Assembly: GCA_934086815.1 (NCBI GenBank)
Contig: CAKOIM010000004.1
Location: 1 to 59,952 of the forward strand
Direction: 5' to 3'
Length of the DNA: 59,952 nt
From: an uncultured Bacilli bacterium
GTDB lineage: Bacteria > Bacillota_I > Bacilli_A > RF39 > UBA660
The notes beneath the pieces are model-generated. The model was not told the DNA's origin, did no database searches, and saw only the letters and a list, made by a program, of their open reading frames with translations. Of this stretch, positions 10,101 through 17,752 are shown in pieces. A program made the position numbers and the translations under genes. Each line of letters begins with the position of its first letter. Position 1 is the stretch's first letter.

Positions 10101-10752
10101 TAATATAATCATTATCTCCAAATAATTTAATTATATCTTCATCACTTGATAAACCTAAAGCTCTAAGTAATGTTGTAACAGTTACTTTTCTTGTTCTATC
10201 AATTCTTACATATAAAACATCTCGAGCATCTGTTTCGTATTCAAGCCATGTCCCTTTATTAGGAATTAATTCCCCACCAATTATATGACGTCCATTTTTA
10301 TCAATTTCTTTTTTAAAATAAACACTTGGACTTCTTACTAATTGTGAGACAATTACCCTTTCTGCCCCATTTATAATAAATGTTCCAGCTTCAGTCATTA
10401 AAGGCATATCCCCAAGAAATATAGTTTGTTCTTTAACTTCTCCTGTTTCATGAATAAAAAGCCGTGCTTCTACCTTTAACGGAGCCGCATAGTTTACCAT
10501 TCTTTCTTTTGCTTCTTTAATTGAATATCTTGGTTCATCAAAATAGTAATCACCAAATTCTAAAGATATATTACCTGTAAAACTTTCCACAGGAAATAAA
10601 TCTTCAAAAATTTCTTTAATTCCATTTTCTAAGAAATTTTGGTAAGATTTCTTTTGCACTTCCAATAAATCATTCAATTCTAGAACATTATTAGTTTTTG
10701 AAAAACTTCTTCTTTCACGATAGTCACCAAATTTTTTTAATTTATAAGCCAC
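7144..10752 (-). CDS. rpoB: DNA-directed RNA polymerase subunit beta
   Basis: A 1202-residue beta subunit with the usual acidic C-terminal tail of Bacilli. The start is GTG, preceded by GGGGTGAT. The rifampicin-binding segment (codons about 457-483) departs from the consensus. K463 replaces the Gln equivalent to E. coli Q513, I468 replaces N518, and D476 replaces H526. These positions contact rifampicin, and changes at Q513 and H526 are established resistance sites. The enzyme is therefore probably naturally insensitive to rifamycins. A consensus promoter lies upstream, at the 3' end of ybxB. Confidence 0.99.
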   Translation of the reverse strand: MAYKLKKFGDYRERRSFSKTNNVLELNDLLEVQKKSYQNFLENGIKEIFEDLFPVESFTGNISLEFGDYYFDEPRYSIKEAKERMVNYAAPLKVEARLFIHETGEVKEQTIFLGDMPLMTEAGTFIINGAERVIVSQLVRSPSVYFKKEIDKNGRHIIGGELIPNKGTWLEYETDARDVLYVRIDRTRKVTVTTLLRALGLSSDEDIIKLFGDNDYIKNTLEKDSSSNTDEALIEIYEKLRPGEPATLDSSKNQLVTRFFDRFRYDLAKVGRYKFNKKLNVIDRLEGLTLAESLIKNDEVIAEAGTVITKELLEELKPLFEEGLNLREALINEELDDYKMIQVIKVVDPKDNKKAINIIGVDQSVDVRRLTIPDIYASLSYYINLHSNIGHDDEIDNLGNRRVRQVGELIQNQFRTGMSRMERVIRERMTTQEIDTVTPKTLINIRPVTAALKEFFGSSQLSKFMDQINPIAELTDKRRLSSLGPGGLSRDRAGMDVRDVNASHYGRICPIESPEGQNIGLITSLAGYAKINDYGFIMTPYHKVKDGVVTDEVVYMTADEERGHAISQAAVKLDDNNKIIDDEVVVRVNGDTVYVKREQVDFMDVAPSQVVAVTTSCIPFLEFDDAHRTLMGANMQRQAVPLLEAEAPIVGTGVEYIAARDSGSTIVCKADGVVEYADGLQIIVKTLNGKDTYHLANYERSNASSCINHHPLVKKGDKVHRNQVIADGPSTEKGELALGKNLTVAFMTYNGYNYEDAVILNERLVKDDIYTSLHISHYDIDCRDTKLGPEEITRDIPNVGEDARKNLDADGIIKIGTEVREGDILVGKVTPKGVQELTSEEKLLHAIFGEKTREVRDTSLRVEHGAGGFVHDIKVYTKENSDELPAGVSKIIRVYIIQKRKIQVGDKMSGRHGNKGVISLILPEEDMPYLPDGRPVDVMLNPLGVPSRMNIGQILELHLGMAGKKLGVHYATPVFDSATWEDISEEMKEAGMAPDGKVTLYDGRTGDAFDHRVNVGVMYMVKLHHMVDDKLHARATGPYSLVTQQPLGGKAQFGGQRFGEMEVWALYAYGASHVLQEILTVKADDITGRVKVYEALVKGKTIDQAGVPESFRVLVKEFQALGLDVQVVDNDDKVLEFKDVEEDEDDKDTFRIDEIEVTTKELNHEEETNEEVEDDFLESDNLDDLEFPGDIEEDLNEDGLGE

Positions 10753-10792
10753 GATATCACCCCATACACAATTTTTTTTAGACTATTTTTTC

Positions 10793-10819
10793 CGTATTTT
10801 TCATAAAAAAATAAATACG
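10793..10819 (-). other. Leader hairpin of rpoB
   Basis: CGTATTT (10793-10799) and AAATACG (10813-10819) form a 7-bp stem with an AT-only loop in the untranslated leader of rpoBC. No T tract follows on the minus strand, so it is not an obvious terminator. Its role is unknown. Confidence 0.4.
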
Positions 10820-10832
10820 CCACCAATTTAAA

Positions 10833-10861
10833 ATTTTAAAGCTAAAAACAAAATTTGTCAA
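10833..10861 (-). promoter_or_regulatory. SigA-type promoter for rpoBC
   Basis: On the minus strand TTGACA (10856-10861) and TAAAAT (10833-10838) are separated by exactly 17 bp. The -35 overlaps the last codons of ybxB. rpoBC can therefore be transcribed independently of the methyltransferase gene. Confidence 0.75.
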
Positions 10862-11454
10862 TCTATTTTTGCTTTAAAAATATAAAATCCCTTACTTTTT
10901 GCAACAATATCAACATTATAACACTCCATAAGTGCTTTTTTTGTCGATTTAGCCCCTTGGTCTTTATTAATAACAAACCAAAGTTCTCCATCCTTTTCTA
11001 AATGATTTTTAGCACCATTTAAAATGTTTAAAACTATTGCTTTACCAGCCCTAATTGGCGGATTGGTTATTATATAATCATATTTATTTTTTACATTTTC
11101 ATAAGCATTACTCTCATAACAAACACCATTTATTTTATTTTCTTTTATATTCATATCACATAAGTGTAATGCCCTTTTATTTACATCTACAAAATCAACT
11201 TTTGCATCAATAAGTTTGCCAATTGTAATTCCTAAAAAACCATAACCACAGCCAACATCCAATATTTTTTTGCCTTTTTCTTCGTTATGTTTTTCTATAA
11301 ATGCTTCCATTAAAACTCTTGAAGCATAATCGATTTTATTTTTGGCAAAAACTCCATTGTCACTAAAAAAGCAAAATCTTTTATCTTCATATATATATTC
11401 AATTTTTCGTAACTCACTTTTTAAATTTTCGTTATTAGTAAAATAATGTTCCAA
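10858..11454 (-). CDS. ybxB: YbxB-like class I methyltransferase (RsmC family)
   Basis: A 198-residue SAM-dependent methyltransferase. The SAM-binding motif LDVGCGYGFLG is at about 65-75 and the nucleobase-amine motif NPPIRAGK at about 131-138. The sequence follows Bacillus YbxB, and the position just upstream of rpoB is the same as in Bacillus. The RsmC family methylates guanine in 16S rRNA; the exact target here is not shown. Unlike in Bacillus, the ribosomal protein genes rplJ and rplL are not upstream. Confidence 0.85.
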   Translation of the reverse strand: MEHYFTNNENLKSELRKIEYIYEDKRFCFFSDNGVFAKNKIDYASRVLMEAFIEKHNEEKGKKILDVGCGYGFLGITIGKLIDAKVDFVDVNKRALHLCDMNIKENKINGVCYESNAYENVKNKYDYIITNPPIRAGKAIVLNILNGAKNHLEKDGELWFVINKDQGAKSTKKALMECYNVDIVAKSKGFYIFKAKID

Positions 11455-11495
11455 AGGCCAAGTCCCCTTTTCTTAAAACGTATCTTTAGTATACT

Positions 11496-11535
11496 AAAAA
11501 AACTATTCAAGGTCAATTGTTTTTGAATAGTTTTT
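11496..11535 (-). terminator. Terminator after the unknown membrane protein
   Basis: A 12-bp stem, AAAACTATTCAA (11499-11510) with TTGAATAGTTTT (11523-11534), is followed on the minus strand by a T run. Confidence 0.85.
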
Positions 11536-11538
11536 CCC

Positions 11539-12591
11539 TTATTTTAAATTCAAATCACATATATCTTTATTTACTTTGAAATTTTTATTTATCACAATCT
11601 TTTTACCATTATGACAATCAAGTAAATTAAATTTATCTAATATATAATATTTAGCAATTTCTTGTTCTTCATCATCTTTAAGAGTTTCATAAGAACTACT
11701 CTTAATTAAATCATTCCACGTAAATCTATTATCCGTAAGTAAATAACTTAATTCATAAATATTATCATTATCATACTTTATATTTAAAGAACTAATTCCA
11801 TAATAGTAATAATTTTTATCGCTTACTAAATTAGTTAATGCTTTCGTATCACTATTTACAATTTCATACGAATATTCATTATATAAATCACAAGGAACTA
11901 AAAGCGTATCTTTTAAAACTAACGTATAACCTTGTTCAGTTTTCTTTATTTCACTTACTCTTCCATATACATTTATATAGTCATATATTCTATACTTACT
12001 TAAATCTTCATTAGTATTAATTTGCAAATTATAATTTAAATTAAAAGATACATTGCCATTTAAACTATTTTCATTTTTACTATATAATGCTAACTCAATA
12101 CTTTCTTTACCTGTAATCTTACTTATTTTTCCTAAAACATTTACAAACTTTTCTTTGTATTCATTATATCCTTTTTTAGGATCACTTAATAAATCTACAA
12201 TATTTATTTCTTTTAAATCATTTAAATCACAAACATAACTTAAATTGTATCCCTTATCAAATGTTTTCTTTCCATTACAATCATATACACGGTAAAAGAA
12301 ACTATTATACGTTTTTACATTTTCACTACTTTCAATATTACGAGCAAAAATTGGTACTCTTGTATATTTTGATACAAGCAATAAATCTACACTAAAAGTC
12401 CCGCCTAATAATATAATTAATAGAATAATACGTATTAAAATATTATTTTTATGAAACGAAAAACTAAACAGACACATAAGAGTACCTACGGCTACACTTA
12501 GTAATCGTAAAATACTATATGTATTAAATAAGAATGGCACAATTATAAACGTAAGTCCTAACCCCAACAATAATATAAATCTTTTTTTCAA
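11539..12591 (-). CDS. Membrane protein of unknown function
   Basis: About 350 residues from a TTG start at 12591. This start is chosen because AGGAGG lies six bases upstream of it, and residues further upstream have no ribosome site. Three closely spaced hydrophobic segments fill the first 75 residues (beginning KKRFILLLGLGL), followed by a soluble domain of about 270 residues with scattered cysteines. A segment from VNVLGKISKIT through YINVYGRVSEIKKT looks beta-rich and OB-like, but this is weak. I do not recognise a family. It is monocistronic, with its own terminator. Confidence 0.6.
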   Translation of the reverse strand: MKKRFILLLGLGLTFIIVPFLFNTYSILRLLSVAVGTLMCLFSFSFHKNNILIRIILLIILLGGTFSVDLLLVSKYTRVPIFARNIESSENVKTYNSFFYRVYDCNGKKTFDKGYNLSYVCDLNDLKEINIVDLLSDPKKGYNEYKEKFVNVLGKISKITGKESIELALYSKNENSLNGNVSFNLNYNLQINTNEDLSKYRIYDYINVYGRVSEIKKTEQGYTLVLKDTLLVPCDLYNEYSYEIVNSDTKALTNLVSDKNYYYYGISSLNIKYDNDNIYELSYLLTDNRFTWNDLIKSSSYETLKDDEEQEIAKYYILDKFNLLDCHNGKKIVINKNFKVNKDICDLNLK

Positions 12592-12720
12592 ATATATCGC
12601 CTCCTTATTTATTCTAAACACTTTTTTATATTTGTTACACATTTTCTATCAAAATTATAGCATGAGTACTTTTTCTCTTCAAGGCAAAATAAATATTTTT
12701 CAACAAAAATTCACAAACAA

Positions 12721-12742
12721 AAAAAGTTGTTTCCAACTTTTT
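12721..12742 (-). terminator. Terminator after hup
   Basis: A perfect 9-bp stem, AAAAAGTTG with CAACTTTTT around a 4-nt loop, continues into T on the minus strand. Confidence 0.9.
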
Positions 12743-12751
12743 CATTTATCA

Positions 12752-13024
12752 TTAGTTTAAAGCTTCTTTTAATTTGCTTCCAGCTTTGAATGATGCAACT
12801 GTTTTAGCAGGAATCTTGATAGCTTCTTTTGTTAATGGATTAATTCCTTCTCTAGCTTCTCTTTTTTTAGCACTGAATGTACCAAAACCAACTAAAGAAA
12901 CTTTTCCATCTTTTTTAAGACCTTCAGTAATTCCTACAATTGTAGCATCAAGTGCACGAGCAGCATCAGCTTTAGTTAAACCAGCTTCTTTAGCAATTAA
13001 TTCTACTAATTCTGTTTTAGACAT
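12752..13024 (-). CDS. hup: DNA-binding protein HU
   Basis: A 90-residue HU/IHF-family protein of standard length. It begins SKTELVELIAKEAG, has the GTFSAKKREAREGINP strand that enters the DNA-binding arm, and ends KAGSKLKEALN. HU dimers bend and compact DNA and are essential in most Bacilli. A strong GGGAGGT ribosome site and a SigA-like promoter precede it and a strong terminator follows, as expected for a highly expressed single gene. Confidence 0.97.
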   Translation of the reverse strand: MSKTELVELIAKEAGLTKADAARALDATIVGITEGLKKDGKVSLVGFGTFSAKKREAREGINPLTKEAIKIPAKTVASFKAGSKLKEALN

Positions 13025-13075
13025 AAAATCTTACCTCCCATATAGTTTTTATAAGGACACTAGCCTTACATATTA

Positions 13076-13104
13076 AGATTAACAAAAAACTTAGGTAAAA
13101 TCAA
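13076..13104 (-). promoter_or_regulatory. Promoter for hup
   Basis: On the minus strand TTGATT (13099-13104) and TAATCT (13076-13081) are 17 bp apart, about 50 bases upstream of the start codon. Confidence 0.5.
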
Positions 13105-13138
13105 CAAATTTTTGTTATTTTTCTTAAAAAAATTAATT

Positions 13139-14011
13139 TTAAGGGATAAATGGTTGTCTCAAAATGCCATTTTCCGTTTTTTCTAAGTATTTAACAAAAC
13201 ATTTTATCTCAGGTTTTATTGTAATCGCAGCTTTATCTTTTATAAAATCATACTTTAATTTGGTTGGTTTCACTTTTAATATTTCCCCCCATTTACTTCT
13301 TTTTTTACTTAAGCTTACTTTCCCAACATATTTTATTTTTTTATTAACTATTTCCCCGAGGAATAAAACTACAATATATTCTTTTTCTATATACCCTAAA
13401 ATATAAAAGTATCCTTCCTTATAATTTTTAATCTTAAGCCAAACATCACTTCTTTCATTAATTTTATATAAACTAGATTTCTCTTTTGCAATTATTCCTT
13501 CTAAATTAAGTTTTTGAGCTATTTTAAATATTTTACATCCCTCGCCTACAATGTATTTACTTTTAATGAATGTATCACTATCACTATACTTATTTAAATA
13601 TTTTTTTCTTTTCTCTAAGGGATAAGCAATTAAATCTTTATCTTCATACAAACAGTCAAAAGCTATAAATACAACTGGATTGGTCTTACTCAAAAATTCA
13701 ATAGTTTTTTTATTTTTCAAATGAATTCTTTTTTGTAAACTACTAAAACTTATTTTTTTATCATTAAACAATATAATTTCTCCATCAAATATTACATTTT
13801 CTTTAACAAGTTCACTTATACTTTGTAACTCTGGAAATAAAGTAGTAATATCTAAACCATTACGACTTTTAATAACTAAGCTTTTAGGACTTGCAAAAAT
13901 TATTGTTCTTATGCCATCATATTTTATTTCAAAAAGATATTTTTTATCATTAAATGGTTCATCTACTTCTTTTAAAAGCATTGGCCTAAATTCTTTACTC
14001 CATAAATTCAT
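13139..14011 (-). CDS. ligD: ATP-dependent DNA ligase LigD (ligase domain only)
   Basis: A 290-residue ATP-dependent ligase. The adenylation motif FEIKYDGIR is near residue 30 with the nucleotidyl-accepting lysine, DGEI is near 97, and IIAKEKSSLY and WLKIKNY carry the later ligase motifs. A C-terminal OB-fold region follows. It seals double-strand breaks together with Ku. In Bacillus subtilis the LigD ligase domain is followed by a primase-polymerase domain; here the protein ends after the OB fold, so no polymerase or nuclease domain is present. Its start overlaps the Ku stop by four bases (ATGA), so the two are translationally coupled. Confidence 0.92.
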   Translation of the reverse strand: MNLWSKEFRPMLLKEVDEPFNDKKYLFEIKYDGIRTIIFASPKSLVIKSRNGLDITTLFPELQSISELVKENVIFDGEIILFNDKKISFSSLQKRIHLKNKKTIEFLSKTNPVVFIAFDCLYEDKDLIAYPLEKRKKYLNKYSDSDTFIKSKYIVGEGCKIFKIAQKLNLEGIIAKEKSSLYKINERSDVWLKIKNYKEGYFYILGYIEKEYIVVLFLGEIVNKKIKYVGKVSLSKKRSKWGEILKVKPTKLKYDFIKDKAAITIKPEIKCFVKYLEKTENGILRQPFIP

Positions 14012-14757
14012 TTGCTATTCTCCAAACTTTTTTCTAAAGCTTTCATTAAGTCGTTAATTTTTTTCGTTGATGTTTTTTTACGCCCCACAACTTTTTTACC
14101 AGCCATTTTTTTATCAATAGCTTTTTTAATACTATCTTGATATTCATCTTTATACTTTTCCGGTTCAAAATGCGAAGTCATACTATCTATCAATTTAATT
14201 GCTAATTCTAATTCTTTACTAGTAGATTTTAGTTCTATATCTTTTTCAGGTATATTTACTTCTTCTTTAAAATATAATGTTGTAAAAATAAAACCATCAT
14301 CAATAAACTTTAACACACCGTAATAAAACTTTGTTCCTATTACAGTTTTACATATAGCAACTTTTTTACTTTTCTTTAAGGCTTCTAAGAATAGTTTATA
14401 GGCTTTAGCTTTTCCCTCTGTATTTAAAAAATAACTCTTTTCATAGTACCACGTTGGAATTTCTGATTCTTTTACAAAAGATATAACTTCTATTTCTTTT
14501 TCACTCACTGGTTTTAATTTATTTAACTCATCTTTTGAAAAAACTAAATAATTATCTTTTTCAAATTGGTAGCCTTTAACTATATCTTTTTCTTTTAAAT
14601 TCTTTTTACAATGAGGACAATACTTAATATAATTAATTCTATTTAAACATTTAGCATGAAGTTGATTAAAAGAAGTATCATTATTTTTAATTACAGGATT
14701 TAATATTATTGGAATATTTACTAAAGCAAAAGAAATACTAGAATGTATATTAGGCAT
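14008..14757 (-). CDS. ku: Non-homologous end joining protein Ku
   Basis: About 249 residues from the ATG at 14757. It matches bacterial Ku: SSISFALVNIPI at the start, the LHAKCLNRI and YCPHCKKNL strands, DIVKGYQFEKD, YYEKSYFL, and the FEPEKYKDEYQDSI helix. It then ends in a lysine-rich tail (KKMAGKKVVGRKK) as often seen in Ku. The homodimer threads onto DNA ends and recruits LigD. An upstream ATG at 14769 is possible, but GGTGA five bases before the second ATG favours the shorter form. In Bacillus the ku-ligD operon is SigG-dependent and protects germinating spores; sigG is present in this window. Confidence 0.95.
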   Translation of the reverse strand: MPNIHSSISFALVNIPIILNPVIKNNDTSFNQLHAKCLNRINYIKYCPHCKKNLKEKDIVKGYQFEKDNYLVFSKDELNKLKPVSEKEIEVISFVKESEIPTWYYEKSYFLNTEGKAKAYKLFLEALKKSKKVAICKTVIGTKFYYGVLKFIDDGFIFTTLYFKEEVNIPEKDIELKSTSKELELAIKLIDSMTSHFEPEKYKDEYQDSIKKAIDKKMAGKKVVGRKKTSTKKINDLMKALEKSLENSK

Positions 14758-14801
14758 AAGCTTCACCATTTCTAGTATTTCTATTTATTTATTTTTTATT
14801 C

Positions 14802-16040
14802 TTATTTTATTAAAATCGGCTCTGTTTTTTTGCCTGATCCGCTTACATAAGTTACATTGGGATTTAAGTAAAAGGTTGGCCTTATAGCAAAATGATTCTT
14901 ATATGAATTACGATCACCGTTTATATGTCCATATGGCATAATCGAAAAAACACCTATATTTGTATCTATACTTGGCGTAATTGTCCATTCCATAAGTCCC
15001 ATATGCATCCAATTAACAGAAATTATATCCGAATTAGAATAATCATCGTTTGTAGACTTATTATATAGTAAGGTATTCCAAGCAGTTGGGGCAGCTGCAA
15101 AACCATAATCACTTATATACATTAAACCTACTTTAGCATCATATGTTGTACGACTACTTAAAATTTCGCTTTCATAAACTACAGAAGGAATACGATAAAT
15201 ATTCGACCTATAATTACCACCTATTTTCCAATTATTAATGTATATCATATTTGCCCACTTATCTCCTATATTATTTAAGAAATTAGTATTTAAATTTGTC
15301 TCATTTAAACAACTTCCTTGCCAATCATTAGAAGGAAGATAGCTTGTATACCAATGATAAGCATAAATATTTGTGTTCTCTCCCTTGCTAACACCAACAT
15401 TATCTGTTTTAGAATACGGCATGGCAGCACATCCATCTGTACCAAGCAATGCTGATAAAGCATAATCATATTTTATTAATTTCACTTGATTTTCAAATAC
15501 CCCAATTATTCTATATAAATTATCTGTTGGACAACTTCCATCTTTTGAATCATATCCAAAACAAACAAAATTATTTGTGGTATCACTACTTCCTGCATAA
15601 CGATATGAATAATCTCCTGCTCCATTTGTTAAACTACTATTATGATAATATAAATTATTTTCGCCTTGTACTCCTGTATATAATTTTTTTATATATTTGT
15701 ATAAATATAACGGTTCTTTATCAAAATAAACATAACAATCATCTTTAGTATTTCCTTCAAATATAACTTGTTTTTTATCATTATCCCAACTTAAACTGCT
15801 ACCATTTTTACACTTACTTAATGTAGAATTAAATAAATACCCTTCCGCCGGCCATGAACTTCCCGTAGTTTCTTCATATTTACCACTATTAAATTCTGTT
15901 TCTAACATCATCGATAATGTATTTTTCTCTTTATTAATTACATCCGCATTATAAAGTTCATTATTTTCTTTTTTATTTTCATTAAGAATCCCCAAACAAA
16001 TTAAACAAACGCCTATAAATAAAATTATTGTTTTTTTCAT
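14802..16040 (-). CDS. Secreted lectin-like surface protein (paralogue of the 27.8-29.4 kb protein)
   Basis: A 412-residue protein with an N-terminal signal or anchor (ILFIGVCLICLG). The C-terminal part (about 118-412) closely matches the C-terminal part of the protein at 27809-29377. Shared blocks are SYRYAGSSDTTNN, FGYDS, CPTDNLYRIIGVF, VKLIKYDYA, AKVGLMYISDYGFA, VNWMHMGLMEWT and IRPTFYLNP. The shape resembles the C-type-lectin/sulfatase-modifying fold used by retroelement-diversified proteins. This copy is AT-rich throughout and shows no variable-looking GC-rich end. A strong promoter overlaps repeated operator-like sites shared with the divergent XRE regulator. The function is unknown; it probably lies on the cell surface. 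Confidence 0.6.
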   Translation of the reverse strand: MKKTIILFIGVCLICLGILNENKKENNELYNADVINKEKNTLSMMLETEFNSGKYEETTGSSWPAEGYLFNSTLSKCKNGSSLSWDNDKKQVIFEGNTKDDCYVYFDKEPLYLYKYIKKLYTGVQGENNLYYHNSSLTNGAGDYSYRYAGSSDTTNNFVCFGYDSKDGSCPTDNLYRIIGVFENQVKLIKYDYALSALLGTDGCAAMPYSKTDNVGVSKGENTNIYAYHWYTSYLPSNDWQGSCLNETNLNTNFLNNIGDKWANMIYINNWKIGGNYRSNIYRIPSVVYESEILSSRTTYDAKVGLMYISDYGFAAAPTAWNTLLYNKSTNDDYSNSDIISVNWMHMGLMEWTITPSIDTNIGVFSIMPYGHINGDRNSYKNHFAIRPTFYLNPNVTYVSGSGKKTEPILIK

Positions 16041-16057
16041 ATTTATACCTCATTTAA

Positions 16058-16120
16058 CAACTCTTGTATTGTCATAAATATATTACAACATATGTGTTCA
16101 TTAGTCAACTCTTGTGTTGT
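16058..16120. promoter_or_regulatory. Two direct repeats, candidate XRE operators
   Basis: CAACTCTTGTATTGT (16058-16072) and CAACTCTTGTGTTGT (16106-16120) match at 14 of 15 positions and start 48 bp apart. Each contains the small palindrome CAA-CTC-TTG. One copy overlaps the -35 and the other lies just downstream of the -10 of the minus-strand promoter. That is a classic repressor layout next to an XRE gene. Confidence 0.55.
16080..16108 (-). promoter_or_regulatory. SigA-type promoter for the lectin-like gene
   Basis: On the minus strand TTGACT (16103-16108) and TAATAT (16080-16085) are separated by 17 bp. A GAGGT ribosome site precedes the ATG at 16040. Confidence 0.7.
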
Positions 16121-16152
16121 ACAAAATGATATATATTATTTGGTGAAAAAAT

Positions 16153-16380
16153 ATGTATTATACTGAAAAATTAAAATGGATTAGGGACTGTAGAAACATT
16201 ACACAAAAAGAAATTGCTGATTATTTAGGAATTAAACAACAGCAATATGCAAGATATGAAAAAGGAATAAATGTAATGCCCATTACTTATTTAGCCAAAA
16301 TTTGCATTTATTTAAATGTTTCCGCAGATTATATTATTGGCTTAACTAATGAAATGTTACCTTGTCCCAAACAAAAATAA
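16153..16380 (+). CDS. XRE/Cro-family transcriptional regulator
   Basis: A 75-residue protein that is almost entirely a Cro/C1-type helix-turn-helix: LKWIRDCRNITQKEIADYLGI, then QQQYARYEKGINVMP, then ICIYLNVSADYIIGL. It has no extra effector domain. It is divergent from the lectin-like surface gene, and the shared 112-bp gap has two near-identical repeats flanking the surface-gene promoter. It therefore probably represses that gene. What relieves repression is not visible. Confidence 0.85.
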   Translation: MYYTEKLKWIRDCRNITQKEIADYLGIKQQQYARYEKGINVMPITYLAKICIYLNVSADYIIGLTNEMLPCPKQK

Positions 16381-16405
16381 AGGCCTTCAATACAGCCTTT
16401 ATTTT
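16374..16405. terminator. Bidirectional terminator between the XRE gene and the ATPase remnant
   Basis: A perfect 11-bp stem, AAAATAAAGGC (16374-16384) with GCCTTTATTTT (16395-16405), has A and T tracts on both sides. The XRE stop codon lies inside the stem. Confidence 0.85.
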
Positions 16406-16420
16406 ATTAGTAACTTTGGA

Positions 16421-17718
16421 CTACTCATTAACACAAAACACAGCATAAAGTGGTATTGATTTTATATTATTTTCAAAGCCAAAATTTTTAGAAGATATTC
16501 TTATACTATATTTTGGATTATACTCCTTTATGTATTCATTTAAACCCTTATTAGCTGTTCTTCTGCCACTTTTAACTTCAATTGGAATAATATTTCCATC
16601 TACTTTTATCAAAAAATCTATTTCATATTTACCAAATGTGTAATAGTATAACTCTTTTGATTTAGAATATAGTTCACATGCTATATAATTTTCTGTAAGT
16701 ACACCATTAAACATTTTATTTTTATCCAATATTATTTCATTATATTCTAAATTTGATAGCGACCTAAGCAAACCTACATCACTTAAATATAATTTAAATT
16801 TATCTGAATTGACAAACGCTTTTAAAGGAGATTCATTTTTTTGAGTTAAATCACATTTTAATACCATATTGCTAGCAAGCAACCAATCTAAGCTACTTTC
16901 ATACCTAATTTTTCTTGCATCTTTTGAAACTATACTATACTTAAAAGCATTGTTTGTTCTTGCAAGCTCTTTTGGAATTGAATTATAAATTTGGCTATTT
17001 TTTATTCCTTCGCTATTTTCAGTATATTTATTCATATCTGCTAAATATGATGTAATAATTTGTTCTTGCAAACTAAAATCAACATGAGATATATTACATT
17101 CATTTTCTATAAAATTATTTATCATGGCAGGCATCCCCCCCAATACTAAATATTTTTTATATAATTCTAAGGCTTTTTCATGAATAGGATTCATAAGTGC
17201 CTCATTTGAATTATAATGGATCCTTATCTCATTAATTAATTTTTCCTCGCCTAAAGCTTTTAAATATTCTTCGAAATTCATCGGAAATAAATACTTTATA
17301 TTAACTTTTCCAACAGGAAAAGATGACTTAAATCTATTTATTTTAACGCCAAGTAGTGACCCAGCACATACAATTTTATAGGGTTTATCACTTTCGCAAA
17401 AATATTTTAATGAAGTTATTGCTCTTTCACTAACCTGAATTTCATCAAAAAATATTATTGTATTTTCAGGATTAATTATAATATTTTTAATTATTTCTAT
17501 TTTTTCTACTATAACATCTGGTTCTATAGTTTTCTCAAATAATTCAGTAATATTTTCTTCTTTATCCAAATTTATATATATATATAGTTTTCATAATTTC
17601 TTTTGCAAAATTGTTCTAATATATAAGTTTTTCCAGTTTGCCTTGCCCCGACTAACATTAATGGTCTCTTATAATCTTTTTTCCATTCCTTTAAATCTTC
17701 TTCTATTTTTCTATACAT
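16421..17718 (-). pseudogene. AAA ATPase with DUF4143, frameshifted at a TA repeat
   Basis: A typical AAA_14/DUF4143 ATPase split in two frames. The N-terminal piece from ATG 17718 has RPLMLVGARQTGKTY (Walker A) and runs into a stop after NYENYIYI. The rest, in another frame, continues NLDKEENITELFE and contains IIFFDEIQ (Walker B) and the C-terminal nuclease-like core FGKYEIDFLI ... IPIEVKSGR. The break lies exactly in seven TA units at 17573-17586; removing one unit restores one continuous frame of about 430 residues. The start is supported by GGAGG eight bases upstream. The gene may be dead, phase-variable or a sequencing slip. Family members are often linked to mobile or toxin-like loci, but their role is unclear. 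Confidence 0.85.
17573..17586. repeat. (TA)7 microsatellite at the frameshift
   Basis: Seven TA units lie within the coding region of the DUF4143 ATPase. Six units (or nine) would keep the reading frame; seven breaks it. Confidence 0.9.
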
Positions 17719-17752
17719 AGTTTTCGCCTCCGCTTTAATTTTATCGCATTTC

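Noticed and set aside
3470..10752. Alternative genetic code (TGA as tryptophan)
   Set aside because: rpoB, rpoC, valS and tkt are full length with TGG tryptophans and no internal TGA, so the standard code applies.
16112..16139. Plus-strand promoter for the XRE gene (TTGTGT, 16 bp, TATTAT)
   Set aside because: The transcript would start at or after the ribosome site; spacing to the ATG is too short for a confident call.
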